From assembly GCA_036704045.1 (NCBI GenBank), contig DATNQM010000030.1, forward strand, positions 124,001 to 188,000: DNA of 64,000 nt, given 5' to 3'. The DNA is from Ancylothrix sp036704045 (GTDB lineage Bacteria > Cyanobacteriota > Cyanobacteriia > Cyanobacteriales > Oscillatoriaceae). This document shows, piece after piece, positions 54,231-62,027 of this stretch. Numbering within the stretch: position 1 is the stretch's first letter; the number at the start of each line of letters is the position of its first letter. The notes beneath the pieces are model-generated. The model had not been told where the DNA came from. It did not search any database and worked only from the letters and a program-made list of their open reading frames with translations. Both the position numbers and the translations under genes were made by a program.

Positions 54231-55736
54231 ATGAGCGAATCAACTAGCCCCTATAGAAGCAGAATATTTAACTTTCTCAATCAGCAAACGCAGCGGCTCA
54301 CAGAAAAATGTCAGCAAGCAGCCAGACATTTCAAAATTGCCACCGTGTGGGGAATTCAAGCCGTAGTATATTCCCTGCAAGCCATAGTACAAAGTGTACA
54401 ACAAGCCGGCAAACAACTAAAAGCCAATCCCCAAGAACAAAACCCAAAACTATCAGAAACTAAAATCAGCCAAAACGAAGAAATTATCCCAACCGATCAC
54501 CCTATTAAAAAAGTAATAGAAGCAGCCAGAGAAATACCACTACAAGAAGATTTTGTCAAAAAAACTTTATTATCTGTAACAAACCCAAGCGAACAAAACC
54601 AAAATCCTATTCAAGCAGTCGCATCCTTGCGACAAACAAAAACCCTAGTATTAATTGCCGCAAAAAACGAAATTTTAGACATCCTAAACCACACTCAACA
54701 GCAAAAATTGAAACAAAAAATTCTTGCTGAAACCGCCTCCTACACCCGCTACCGGCGCCAAAACGAAACCCAAAAACCCCAACAAAACTTACCCAACCCA
54801 ACCCAAACCCAACAACTCGCCCCAGCCTCACCCTTAAACGAAATAAAAACCTGGCTAAAAACCGGCCCCCTAGGAGTTAGCCTAAACATTATTCAAGATG
54901 CCGTAATCATAGCAAACCCCAAAAACCTCCTCGAACAAAATCAAAAACCAACAACCGAAACCAACACCTATCAAACAATCAAACAACTTTTGCTACCTCC
55001 AGCCAAAGCAGCCGTAGAAAACTCCATTCAAGCAGTCCAAAACTTTAACCTACCAACCGCCCAAAGCTTGCAAACAAGCCTTAGCCAAACCAGCCAAACC
55101 ATAGTAAACCAAGTCAAACAAATAGCCCTAGACTTAGTAACAGATCCCATTCCCGCCCCCATAGAAACCCCCCAAACAGAAAACTCCCCCATTAAAACCT
55201 TCCTCCAAACCACCGTAAATTACCTATTAAAAGAAACCAGCGAAAGCACAACGGAAAACTCCACCGAAATTCTTTCAAAACCAGCCAAAACAGATAAACA
55301 AAAAACACCAAAAATAGAAACAAACCAAACCCTCCTATCCTTCTCCAACCTATTTCCAAACACCCCAACCTTAGCCACAGCCAACTCAAACCAAATAACC
55401 CTAAACCAAAACCAAACTATTTCTAACCCCAACCTTGAAAAAATCCAAGTCGGAGAAACCCTACAAAAAATCCAACAAACCACCCGCAAAAAATCCAAAA
55501 AAACCAACGTCCTAAAAACAACCAAAAAACAACCAAACCCAACCGAAAAAAATAAAACCATTCAAACCAAACAAACGAACAAAGTTCAACACACCCCCGA
55601 CTGGATAGAAATCAAAGCTACCTCCGTAGGCTATGTCAAACATCCCCTAGAAACCTTACTAGGATGGATAGACAAAGCCCTACTCTTTTTAGAAGAAATC
55701 ATCCTTGCCATTTTGCAGTGGTTCAAAAAGAAATAA
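54231..55736 (+). CDS. Hypothetical protein, Thr/Gln/Asn/Lys-rich, AC-rich gene
   Basis: 501 residues. An N-terminal region with a helical stretch (VWGIQAVVYSLQAIVQSVQQ) is followed by about 350 low-complexity residues rich in T, Q, N, K and P, then a distinct end: DWIEIKATSVGYVKHPLETL and a final hydrophobic helix before FKKK. That ending looks conserved and may bind a membrane. The coding strand is strikingly poor in G (codons such as acc, aac, caa, aaa dominate), unlike its neighbours. ATG 54231 is 62 bases from the divergent GH38 start. Function unknown. Confidence 0.75.
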   Translation: MSESTSPYRSRIFNFLNQQTQRLTEKCQQAARHFKIATVWGIQAVVYSLQAIVQSVQQAGKQLKANPQEQNPKLSETKISQNEEIIPTDHPIKKVIEAAREIPLQEDFVKKTLLSVTNPSEQNQNPIQAVASLRQTKTLVLIAAKNEILDILNHTQQQKLKQKILAETASYTRYRRQNETQKPQQNLPNPTQTQQLAPASPLNEIKTWLKTGPLGVSLNIIQDAVIIANPKNLLEQNQKPTTETNTYQTIKQLLLPPAKAAVENSIQAVQNFNLPTAQSLQTSLSQTSQTIVNQVKQIALDLVTDPIPAPIETPQTENSPIKTFLQTTVNYLLKETSESTTENSTEILSKPAKTDKQKTPKIETNQTLLSFSNLFPNTPTLATANSNQITLNQNQTISNPNLEKIQVGETLQKIQQTTRKKSKKTNVLKTTKKQPNPTEKNKTIQTKQTNKVQHTPDWIEIKATSVGYVKHPLETLLGWIDKALLFLEEIILAILQWFKKK

Positions 55737-55777
55737 ACATCAAAAATATGATTTTTCATCTTGATCGGAAAAAGCAA

Positions 55778-55822
55778 AAACCTGGTTTCGCCAGAGACAC
55801 CGGGTTTTAAAAACCATTTTTG
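55778..55822. repeat. AAACCTGG/ACCGGGTTT inverted repeat
   Basis: aaacctggtttcgccagaga followed by caccgggttttaaaaacc. The arms aaacctggt and accgggttt pair with one wobble. It is the best copy of the element also seen at 9365, 25862 and 27769, and lies downstream of the AC-rich gene, where it may end transcription. Confidence 0.65.
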
Positions 55823-56004
55823 TAGTTCAAACAACTAAAACCTGCAATACCACACTTAACTATTTTTGTCAAACTTATTTAAACCCGCCCTAAAAACACT
55901 TTTTCCTAAAGCCTTTTTCTCAATGCACCATCTTCCGGTATCATAAAAAAAACCGGCATCCCGGCAAAACCCCAAAAAGAAATCATCACATCGGAGAAAT
56001 CCCA

Positions 56005-56124
56005 ATGGTTACTCTAAAAATCGCCGTTTATATCGTAGTATCATTCTTCGTCGGCCTATTCATCTTCGGATTCTTGTCCAACGACCCCTCACGGAACCCC
56101 AACCGCCGCGACTTGTCCGAATAA
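56005..56124 (+). CDS. psbI: Photosystem II reaction centre protein I
   Basis: 39 residues: MVTLKIAVYIVVSFFVGLFI, FGFLSNDPSRNPNRRDLSE. The membrane helix followed by FGFLSxDPxRNP is diagnostic of PsbI, a small PSII core subunit next to D1. ATG 56005 has ggag upstream. It stands alone between the AC-rich gene and the DUF3769 gene. Confidence 0.97.
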   Translation: MVTLKIAVYIVVSFFVGLFIFGFLSNDPSRNPNRRDLSE

Positions 56125-56231
56125 ACCAAAATTTTGTCATTTGTTAAGCGTTATTGGAGAAAACCATCAATCCAATAATCTTGTCAAATAACAAAACACA
56201 AATCACCCTAAAATGTGATTAAACCTATCAA

Positions 56232-56297
56232 AAAAAAGCCTCAGACCGGCAGATCGCTAAAGCGAACGCCCGCAACAAAAAATGCGGTTGAGGCTAT
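56232..56297. ncRNA. Structured element, candidate small RNA or terminator (minus strand) or leader (plus strand)
   Basis: An outer 7-bp stem agcctca (56237-56243) / tgaggct (56289-56295) encloses two hairpins: tcgc/gcga at 56254-56265 and ccgca/tgcgg at 56270-56287. On the minus strand the outer stem is directly followed by seven T residues, as at the 3' end of a small RNA. On the plus strand it lies 40 bases before the DUF3769 start. No RNA family is assigned. Confidence 0.4.
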
Positions 56298-56335
56298 CCG
56301 TCTGGGCTGTCCGTTGAATAACAAAAAACAGATAT

Positions 56336-58642
56336 ATGCCCTATCCGGTAATGCCGCCCGAACCGCCGGCACAGGTTAACATTTCAGAATATAACCAAAA
56401 CCCCGCCGCCGCAGAAACAACCCCAGCAGCGACGGGGATATTTATCCCATCGCCAACCCCAACACCACCCGAAACCCTCCAAAACAGCCAACTACCCCTA
56501 CTCCAAAAAACCACCGCCGCCAACCTAAAACAACCAAACGAAATAAGCCTCGAATGGACAAAACCCACCTTTACCCTACCCTCACCTCAAAATCCCCAAG
56601 CGAATTTTGAGCCAAAAGCAGCGGAAACCACCTACTCGGACTCCCCCTCATCCATCCCCCCTTCAACCACCTTAAAACCTCAAAATGCTGGCTTAGACGC
56701 AACAAATACCCAGCCAATCATTCCAATTAACGTAGCCCAGATAAATCAAACCGGCCCCACTAAAAAAAACCTACCAACCCAAACCCAACTCCCCCTTGGA
56801 TACCAAGACGTCGTAGAACTCACAGCAGACAGACAAGAATACGACATCCAAAGACAACTCGTCATCGCCCAAGGAAACGTCATCATGCGAGTTAGAGGTT
56901 CCATCCTCGACGCAGACCGGGCCATCATCAACCTCCAAACTCGAACCGCCATCGCCACCGGCAACGTAGCCTTCCGACGAGGCCAACAAATACTACGCGG
57001 AAACCGCTTTGAATACGACTTTATCGCCAACACCGGCACAGTAGGCGGCGCAACCGGCGAACTCTACACCGTCACCACCGGCACAGACTTTTCCCCAAAC
57101 CTCCCCACCGACATCACCCCCGGAGTCTTCCAAGAACGTCCCCTAAGCGACCGCATCCTCGCCAACCAACCCCTCGAAAACGTCGCCGAAGTACCCGGAG
57201 GTATCACCACCGTCATTGGTTCGGGCGAAGGCCAAACAGCCGGTCAAACCGGCCAACTGCGTCGCCTCCGCTACCAAGCCGAAAAACTCGAATTCACCCC
57301 CGAAGGCGGACTAGCCACCAACATCCGCATCACCAACGACCCCTTCTCACCCCCCGAACTCGAACTCACCGCCAATACAGCCCGATTTCGCCGCGTAAGT
57401 ACCTTAGTTGACGAAATCATAACAGACAACCCCCGCCTAGTCTTCGACCAAGGCTTTAGCTTGCCGGTATTTCCCAACCGCCTCACCATCGACCGCCGCG
57501 AACGTAAACCGGCCCTGATCAGCTTTGGTTACGACGAACCAGACAGAGGCGGTGTCTACGCCGAAGCCAACTTCACCATCTTTTCTCAACCAGGCTTTCG
57601 CTTCACCCTCACCCCCCAATACTATATTCAGCGCAGCCTATCTCAAGGCTTCAGCGACCCCCTTTCCATTTTTGGCTTAAAAGCCAGACTCGACGCCACC
57701 CTTGGCCCGCGCACCACCCTAAGAGGCTCAGCAATTTTTACCAGCCTCAACTTAGATGAAATAGATTCAAAATTAAGGGCCAGTCTACGTCTGCGTCAAC
57801 TGGTAGGAACCCACACCCTCACAGGAGAATACTCCTACCGTGACCGGCTATTTAATGGTTCTCTGGGATATCAAACCGTCCAACAAACCATAGGGGCCAT
57901 TTTAACTTCCCCCGTTATTCCCCTCGGCGACACCGGCATTAACCTTAGTTACCAAGCCGCTGCACAATATATTAATTCCGATACCGACCGCTTAGACTTA
58001 CTCGAACCCATACGAGATAACGACCGCATTAACCTGGGCCGGTTTCAAGCAAGCGCCGCCCTTTCTCGTGGTATTGGTCTTTGGAAAGGTCAAGCCCTAC
58101 CCGCCACCCCCACCGAAGGTTTAAAATATACCCCCACTCCAGTAGTCCCCTATTTACAACTGATTTTAGGAGTACGGGGAGTGGCCGGTTACTATAGCAA
58201 TGGTGATAATCAATCTTCTTTAACAGGTACAGTGGGAATTGTTGGACAAATTGGCAACTTTTCCAGAGATTGGTTAGACTACACAGGCTTTAATTTAAGT
58301 TACTCGCAAATTTTCCCTACCGGTGAATCTCCCTTTTTATTTGATAGAGTAGCCGATGTTCGAGTTTTGGGGGCCGGTATTGTTCAACAAATTTATGGGC
58401 CGTTTCGCTTGGGCATTCAAACTGCAATTAATTTAGATACAGCCCAACAAATTAGCACTGATTATATTTTGGAATACAGCCGTCGTACTTATGGCGTCAT
58501 CTTGCGCTACAATCCAGTGCGAGAAACCGGGTCTATTACCTTAAGAATCAGTGATTTTAACTGGACAGGTGGCCCTGAACCGTTTTCTGGAATTGATGAC
58601 GTGCGTTCGGTGGATGGTGGTGTCCGCCGCGATTATGATTGA
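56336..58642 (+). CDS. DUF3769 (LptD/OstA-like) outer-membrane protein
   Basis: 768 residues. After a proline-rich N-terminus (MPYPVMPPEPPAQVNISEYN) and about 130 low-complexity residues comes an OstA/LptA-like beta domain (ELTADRQEYDIQRQLVIAQG; RTAIATGNVAFRRGQQILRG), then a C-terminal barrel of alternating beta strands (FRFTLTPQYYIQRSLSQGF; TDYILEYSRRTYGVILRYNP) ending RRDYD. This fits the cyanobacterial DUF3769 family, probable lipopolysaccharide assembly proteins of the outer membrane. No N-terminal signal peptide is visible, and a TGA upstream at 56315 blocks extension. ATG 56336. Confidence 0.9.
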   Translation: MPYPVMPPEPPAQVNISEYNQNPAAAETTPAATGIFIPSPTPTPPETLQNSQLPLLQKTTAANLKQPNEISLEWTKPTFTLPSPQNPQANFEPKAAETTYSDSPSSIPPSTTLKPQNAGLDATNTQPIIPINVAQINQTGPTKKNLPTQTQLPLGYQDVVELTADRQEYDIQRQLVIAQGNVIMRVRGSILDADRAIINLQTRTAIATGNVAFRRGQQILRGNRFEYDFIANTGTVGGATGELYTVTTGTDFSPNLPTDITPGVFQERPLSDRILANQPLENVAEVPGGITTVIGSGEGQTAGQTGQLRRLRYQAEKLEFTPEGGLATNIRITNDPFSPPELELTANTARFRRVSTLVDEIITDNPRLVFDQGFSLPVFPNRLTIDRRERKPALISFGYDEPDRGGVYAEANFTIFSQPGFRFTLTPQYYIQRSLSQGFSDPLSIFGLKARLDATLGPRTTLRGSAIFTSLNLDEIDSKLRASLRLRQLVGTHTLTGEYSYRDRLFNGSLGYQTVQQTIGAILTSPVIPLGDTGINLSYQAAAQYINSDTDRLDLLEPIRDNDRINLGRFQASAALSRGIGLWKGQALPATPTEGLKYTPTPVVPYLQLILGVRGVAGYYSNGDNQSSLTGTVGIVGQIGNFSRDWLDYTGFNLSYSQIFPTGESPFLFDRVADVRVLGAGIVQQIYGPFRLGIQTAINLDTAQQISTDYILEYSRRTYGVILRYNPVRETGSITLRISDFNWTGGPEPFSGIDDVRSVDGGVRRDYD

Positions 58643-58763
58643 GGCAGGAGAAAAATAGATTTTAAAGTTAAATTGGGGTCTTAATTTATCCCAAACTTAG
58701 AAAAGTTAACTTTACAATCTAATATCTAATATCTAAAATATAAAATTTAAAATCGCTACAGCG

Positions 58764-59483
58764 ATGACAGAATCAATAAAAGATCCAGTGGTTGCTTCTG
58801 CGGCTGCTTTATTAACTCACTATAGTTTTGACTTGGGTGCTTCCACCGCTGAAAGATTATTAATTCAGTGGCAAAAAGAGTACCCCGGAAATTGGTTGCG
58901 TTTAGCCGTCATTGAAGCCCTTTATCAAGGTCGTTATAAGGCGGTTTCTGTAAGTCAAATTTTGGCAATGTGGAAACGTCGTGGTGAAACGCTTTATCAT
59001 TTTAATTATGAGTTTGAACGGTTAATTTATCGCAATTTACCTGTAGAATTTTATTCGGAAAGTTCGGGATTTTTTGAAGAAGAGAAAAAGGTTGAAAATC
59101 CCGTATTAATAGTGGAACCTTTACCAGAATTAACTTCTGAAGTGGTTTTACCTAGTCAAAACTATATCGAAAATAGTAATGCTATTCCCCCTTGGCAACC
59201 GATAGGAAAACAAAAAAAAGTTGAAGTTGAAAAAGAAAAGGTAAAAAAGGTAAAAGTAGAAAATAATGTTCAGAAAATAACAGTGCCGGCTGAAGAAAAA
59301 GCGACTGAACCAGAGAAAGTTATTACCCCCATAGAGTCTTTTATTCCTCAGTCTGAAAATGTCGAATTTTATAGTAAGTTAAGGGCAGTTTCTCAACCGA
59401 ATGAAAGCTTGTCTTCTGAAAGTAGCGGGGTTATTTCTCTGGAAGATATGGAAGAAATTCAAAGAGATTTATGGGATGAATAA
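58764..59483 (+). CDS. Conserved hypothetical protein with N-terminal helical domain
   Basis: 239 residues. The first ~90 residues are helical: TAERLLIQWQKEYPGNWLRL, AVIEALYQGRYKAVSVSQIL, MWKRRGETLYHFNYEFERLI. The rest is charged and low complexity, with a Lys/Glu/Val run (KKVEVEKEKVKKVKVENNVQ) and an acidic end DMEEIQRDLWDE. The N-terminal part has the look of a conserved cyanobacterial domain, but I cannot name it. ATG 58764 is preceded by tandem AT-rich repeats and no clear ribosome site. Confidence 0.75.
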   Translation: MTESIKDPVVASAAALLTHYSFDLGASTAERLLIQWQKEYPGNWLRLAVIEALYQGRYKAVSVSQILAMWKRRGETLYHFNYEFERLIYRNLPVEFYSESSGFFEEEKKVENPVLIVEPLPELTSEVVLPSQNYIENSNAIPPWQPIGKQKKVEVEKEKVKKVKVENNVQKITVPAEEKATEPEKVITPIESFIPQSENVEFYSKLRAVSQPNESLSSESSGVISLEDMEEIQRDLWDE

Positions 59484-59540
59484 TTTGTTAGATTTTAACT
59501 TGGAAATATAGCGGTTTTCAATCATATCAAGTACAAAAAT

Positions 59541-59557
59541 AACCCCCCAGGGGGGTT
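59541..59557. repeat. Perfect 17-bp GC palindrome
   Basis: aacccccc (59541-59548), one A, then ggggggtt (59550-59557). It lies between the convergent ends at 59483 and 59679, within AT-rich DNA. Confidence 0.7.
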
Positions 59558-59637
59558 CAATAGTACCTCACCAAATAGAAAAATGCTATATTATAATTTA
59601 AGGTTAATAAAAATGTCTTTACCTTAAAAACTTTGGA

Positions 59638-59663
59638 GGGTAGGCACGGAGACCTACCTCTAC
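59638..59663. repeat. Dispersed-type repeat ggtaggcacggagacctacc
   Basis: gggtaggcacggagacctac followed by ctctac, containing the inverted repeat ggtagg/cctacc. Sequences of this type are common in cyanobacterial intergenic DNA. It lies just past the stop of the CpcS-type gene. Confidence 0.6.
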
Positions 59664-59678
59664 TAAAATTATGACCTG

Positions 59679-60191
59679 TTAGGCGTTTTTTGGGGGTACT
59701 CCTCCCATGCGTATTTCTGAGCAAAAAGAAGCAACACTAGAACCGTTGGAATGATTAACTGTACTGGTACGCAGTCTCAGGTTTGGACTTTCAAACCAGA
59801 TGCGTTCTTCAACAGAAAATGAAGAATTTTTGAGAGTGATGGTAAGGGCTTCATCGTTGCCTAAACTATAGTTTCCTCTACCGGCACTTTGTTGAATAAT
59901 TTGGCCGGTTTTGGCATCTTCAGGAATAACTATAAGAATAGTAGTGCCGGTTTGTTTAATTTCATCAGGGCCAATTTTAGCATCCCACTTGACATTAATA
60001 CCAAAAAATGCTGAGGAGGGGTCAATTTTATGTTCTTCACAAAGTTTAATGACATTGGGATCTGAGGTGGGGAGAGAGTCGATCCAAAGGTCAGTTTTAC
60101 TAGCTTCGAGGTGGGGAGGGTTGAGGTGGTGATTGGTACGTTGGGAAAACCATTTGCCGGTGCTTTGAGTAAAAAATTCTTTGATATCCAT
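59679..60191 (-). CDS. CpcS/CpeS-type phycobiliprotein chromophore lyase
   Basis: 170 residues beginning MDIKEFFTQSTGKWFSQRTN then HH, the hallmark of the CpcS/CpeS family, which has a lipocalin-like fold. LPTSDPNVIKLCEEHKIDPS and ERIWFESPNLRLRTSTVNHS are further family blocks. These enzymes attach bilins to cysteine in phycocyanin, allophycocyanin or phycoerythrin. The exact subtype (CpcS, CpcU, CpeS) cannot be settled here. ATG 60191. The HEAT-repeat gene lies 285 bases upstream on the same strand, after its own terminator. Confidence 0.9.
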   Translation of the reverse strand: MDIKEFFTQSTGKWFSQRTNHHLNPPHLEASKTDLWIDSLPTSDPNVIKLCEEHKIDPSSAFFGINVKWDAKIGPDEIKQTGTTILIVIPEDAKTGQIIQQSAGRGNYSLGNDEALTITLKNSSFSVEERIWFESPNLRLRTSTVNHSNGSSVASFCSEIRMGGVPPKNA

Positions 60192-60409
60192 TACTGCCTA
60201 GATGGGGGTCTATGTTTTTTGTCTTTTTACTATGGTACGACAAGGAGGGTAACGTGCCGTTGACAAGTCTAAATTAGATGGGGTAAGTTTGCTTTTAAAA
60301 ACAATTTATTTTACAAATATACCCTAATATTGAGAGAATTTTACAAGCTTTTTGATGGGGAAATTAAAAGTAATATTCAAGAAAAACTGCGGTTTTTAAA
60401 AACATAAAA

Positions 60410-60433
60410 AAACGTCCTTTTTGGTGGACGTTT
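60410..60433 (-). terminator. Terminator after the HEAT-repeat gene
   Basis: aaacgtcc (60410-60417) and ggacgttt (60426-60433) pair perfectly; on the minus strand the stem is followed by a T-run. Confidence 0.8.
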
Positions 60434-60476
60434 AGGAATGTTTGTGTAGTTTGAGTAAATAAAAATTCGAGTATTT

Positions 60477-61151
60477 CTAAAACCCAACATCTTTCAAACG
60501 TTGCAGAGAAATATTCGCCGCTTCAGCCACTTGGGAATGACTATCTTTTGCCATATATTTAAGGGCAGAAATGCTTTTTTCTGAGGGTAAATGTCCTAAA
60601 GCTTCAGCCAAACGCTGACGAATTAACCAATCTTCTGACTGGGCAAAACGCAGAACTTTATCCACCGCTTCCACTGCCTTAATTTCACCCAATGCAGCTA
60701 TCGCTGCTTGTTGCAAAACCACTTCATCGGTATCTAATGCTTGTACTAAAACATCATAGGCGCGTTTATCTTTCAAATTGCCCAAAGCAACGGCTGCACT
60801 GAAACGCACTAACCAGTCAGTATCCTCATAAAATGCTCTCACCAAAGGTTCAAATGCGCGCAAATCTTCCAGATATCCTAACGCACCGGCAGCATCGGCT
60901 CGAATGCCATAGTCGGGGTCTGTTTCTAACAGCCGGACTAAAATAGGATAGCATTCATCTGTCTGCTTAATTCCCAACGCGAATACAGCCATTGAACGCA
61001 CTTGTAAACTTTGATCTTCAAGCACTTTTTTAATTAAAGGTACTGCTTCTTCTGCCGCTACATGACGCAATGAAGCCAGCGCCAACATTCGATCTGCCGA
61101 GTTTTCGCTTTCTAACTTGGCTGAAATTTGTTCTAAATTTACTGTGCTCAT
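60477..61151 (-). CDS. HEAT-repeat protein (PBS-lyase-like repeats)
   Basis: 224 residues made almost wholly of about six 31-residue HEAT/PBS-lyase repeats, e.g. DYGIRADAAGALGYLEDLRA, DWLVRFSAAVALGNLKDKRA, EVVLQQAAIAALGEIKAVEA, DWLIRQRLAEALGHLPSEKS. Such repeats are found in CpcE/F-type lyases, NblB and other phycobilisome-linked proteins, so a role in phycobiliprotein handling is possible, helped by the neighbouring CpcS-type gene, but not shown. ATG 61151 gives MSTVNLEQISAKLESEN. Confidence 0.9.
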   Translation of the reverse strand: MSTVNLEQISAKLESENSADRMLALASLRHVAAEEAVPLIKKVLEDQSLQVRSMAVFALGIKQTDECYPILVRLLETDPDYGIRADAAGALGYLEDLRAFEPLVRAFYEDTDWLVRFSAAVALGNLKDKRAYDVLVQALDTDEVVLQQAAIAALGEIKAVEAVDKVLRFAQSEDWLIRQRLAEALGHLPSEKSISALKYMAKDSHSQVAEAANISLQRLKDVGF

Positions 61152-61291
61152 AAGCGCCTAATTTTACAAATCTTTACAATGCTCTCATGTTATCACAGGG
61201 AATTGGAGATTGGGGATCGGGAAACCGCTATCTTTCTAGGGAAGGGGAAGAGGGGACTGGTGATTGGGAATTAGCAATTTTGATAAACTCA

Positions 61292-61891
61292 TTAAAGGCG
61301 TCGAAATAGGCCAAAATGCTCTTCATTTTGACGGGCCGGTATAGAATTGTTTACGGGTTCTAAACAGATGATTTCAAAATCCTTAGAAAAATAAGTTTTT
61401 ATTTCTTCTGGTGTGACTCCAAAAGGCGGGCCCCCTTGACGGGAATGGGTAAAAAATAAGCCTATTAATTTACCATTTGGACGTAATAAACTCTTGACTA
61501 ATTGTACATAATCTGTACGTTTTGAGGGAGAAATGGCACAAAAACAAGTATGTTCAACGACATAATCAAAACTGCCCAAAAATTCCTTTTCTAATTCAAA
61601 AATATCTCGTTGAAAAAATTCAATAGAAACGCCTTTTTTTGCAGCATTTTTACGGGCTTCAGAGATAGCAGCCGGGGCAAAATCGAACCCAAAAACTTGA
61701 TATCCCTTAGAGGCAAAAAGAATTGCATCATAACCTTTGCCGCAGCCCAAAACTGCTACTCGTCCGGGGGTAATACTATCAGTAGAATTGAGAAAGCTTA
61801 CAAAAGGAGGGGCCGGTTGTCCAATATCCCAGCCGGTTTTTTCTTCCTCATAACGTTGTTGCCAAAATTGATAATCATCAACCATATTCAT
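61292..61891 (-). CDS. TPMT-like SAM-dependent methyltransferase
   Basis: 199 residues with the class I methyltransferase SAM loop VAVLGCGKGYDAILFASKGY (about 44-63) and acidic GFDFAPAAI. The start FWQQRYEEEKTGWDIGQPAP, and TCFCAISPSKRTDYV, resemble the thiopurine/halide methyltransferase family, which methylates sulfur, selenium or halide ions in the cytosol. The real acceptor is unknown. ATG 61891 or 61885 may be the start. Confidence 0.9.
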   Translation of the reverse strand: MNMVDDYQFWQQRYEEEKTGWDIGQPAPPFVSFLNSTDSITPGRVAVLGCGKGYDAILFASKGYQVFGFDFAPAAISEARKNAAKKGVSIEFFQRDIFELEKEFLGSFDYVVEHTCFCAISPSKRTDYVQLVKSLLRPNGKLIGLFFTHSRQGGPPFGVTPEEIKTYFSKDFEIICLEPVNNSIPARQNEEHFGLFRRL

Positions 61892-61957
61892 AGTTTTTTA
61901 TTTCCAAATACTTTTGGTAAATTGCCGTAAATCTGATTTTTTTTAAAATGTTGCTGA

Positions 61958-61985
61958 GTAGGTTGGGTAGAAGAATGAAACCCAA
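61958..61985. repeat. Second locus of the gtaggttgggt repeat
   Basis: gtaggttgggtagaagaatg followed by aaacccaa; arms ttgggt and acccaa pair across aga-type loop bases. It matches the element at 4306-4335 (gtaggttgggttgagaaacg then aaacccaaca) at most positions. Confidence 0.65.
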
Positions 61986-62027
61986 ATACTTTTTTAAGTT
62001 TCATTCTTTAATTTAATTTGCTACAAA

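Noticed and set aside
55028..55561. Trp/Phe/Val-rich minus-strand frames
   Set aside because: They mirror the G-poor coding strand of the AC-rich gene; composition artefact.
56005..56124. Reading the small frame as another one-helix protein such as PsaM or PetN
   Set aside because: The FGFLSNDPSRNP ending is specific to PsbI.
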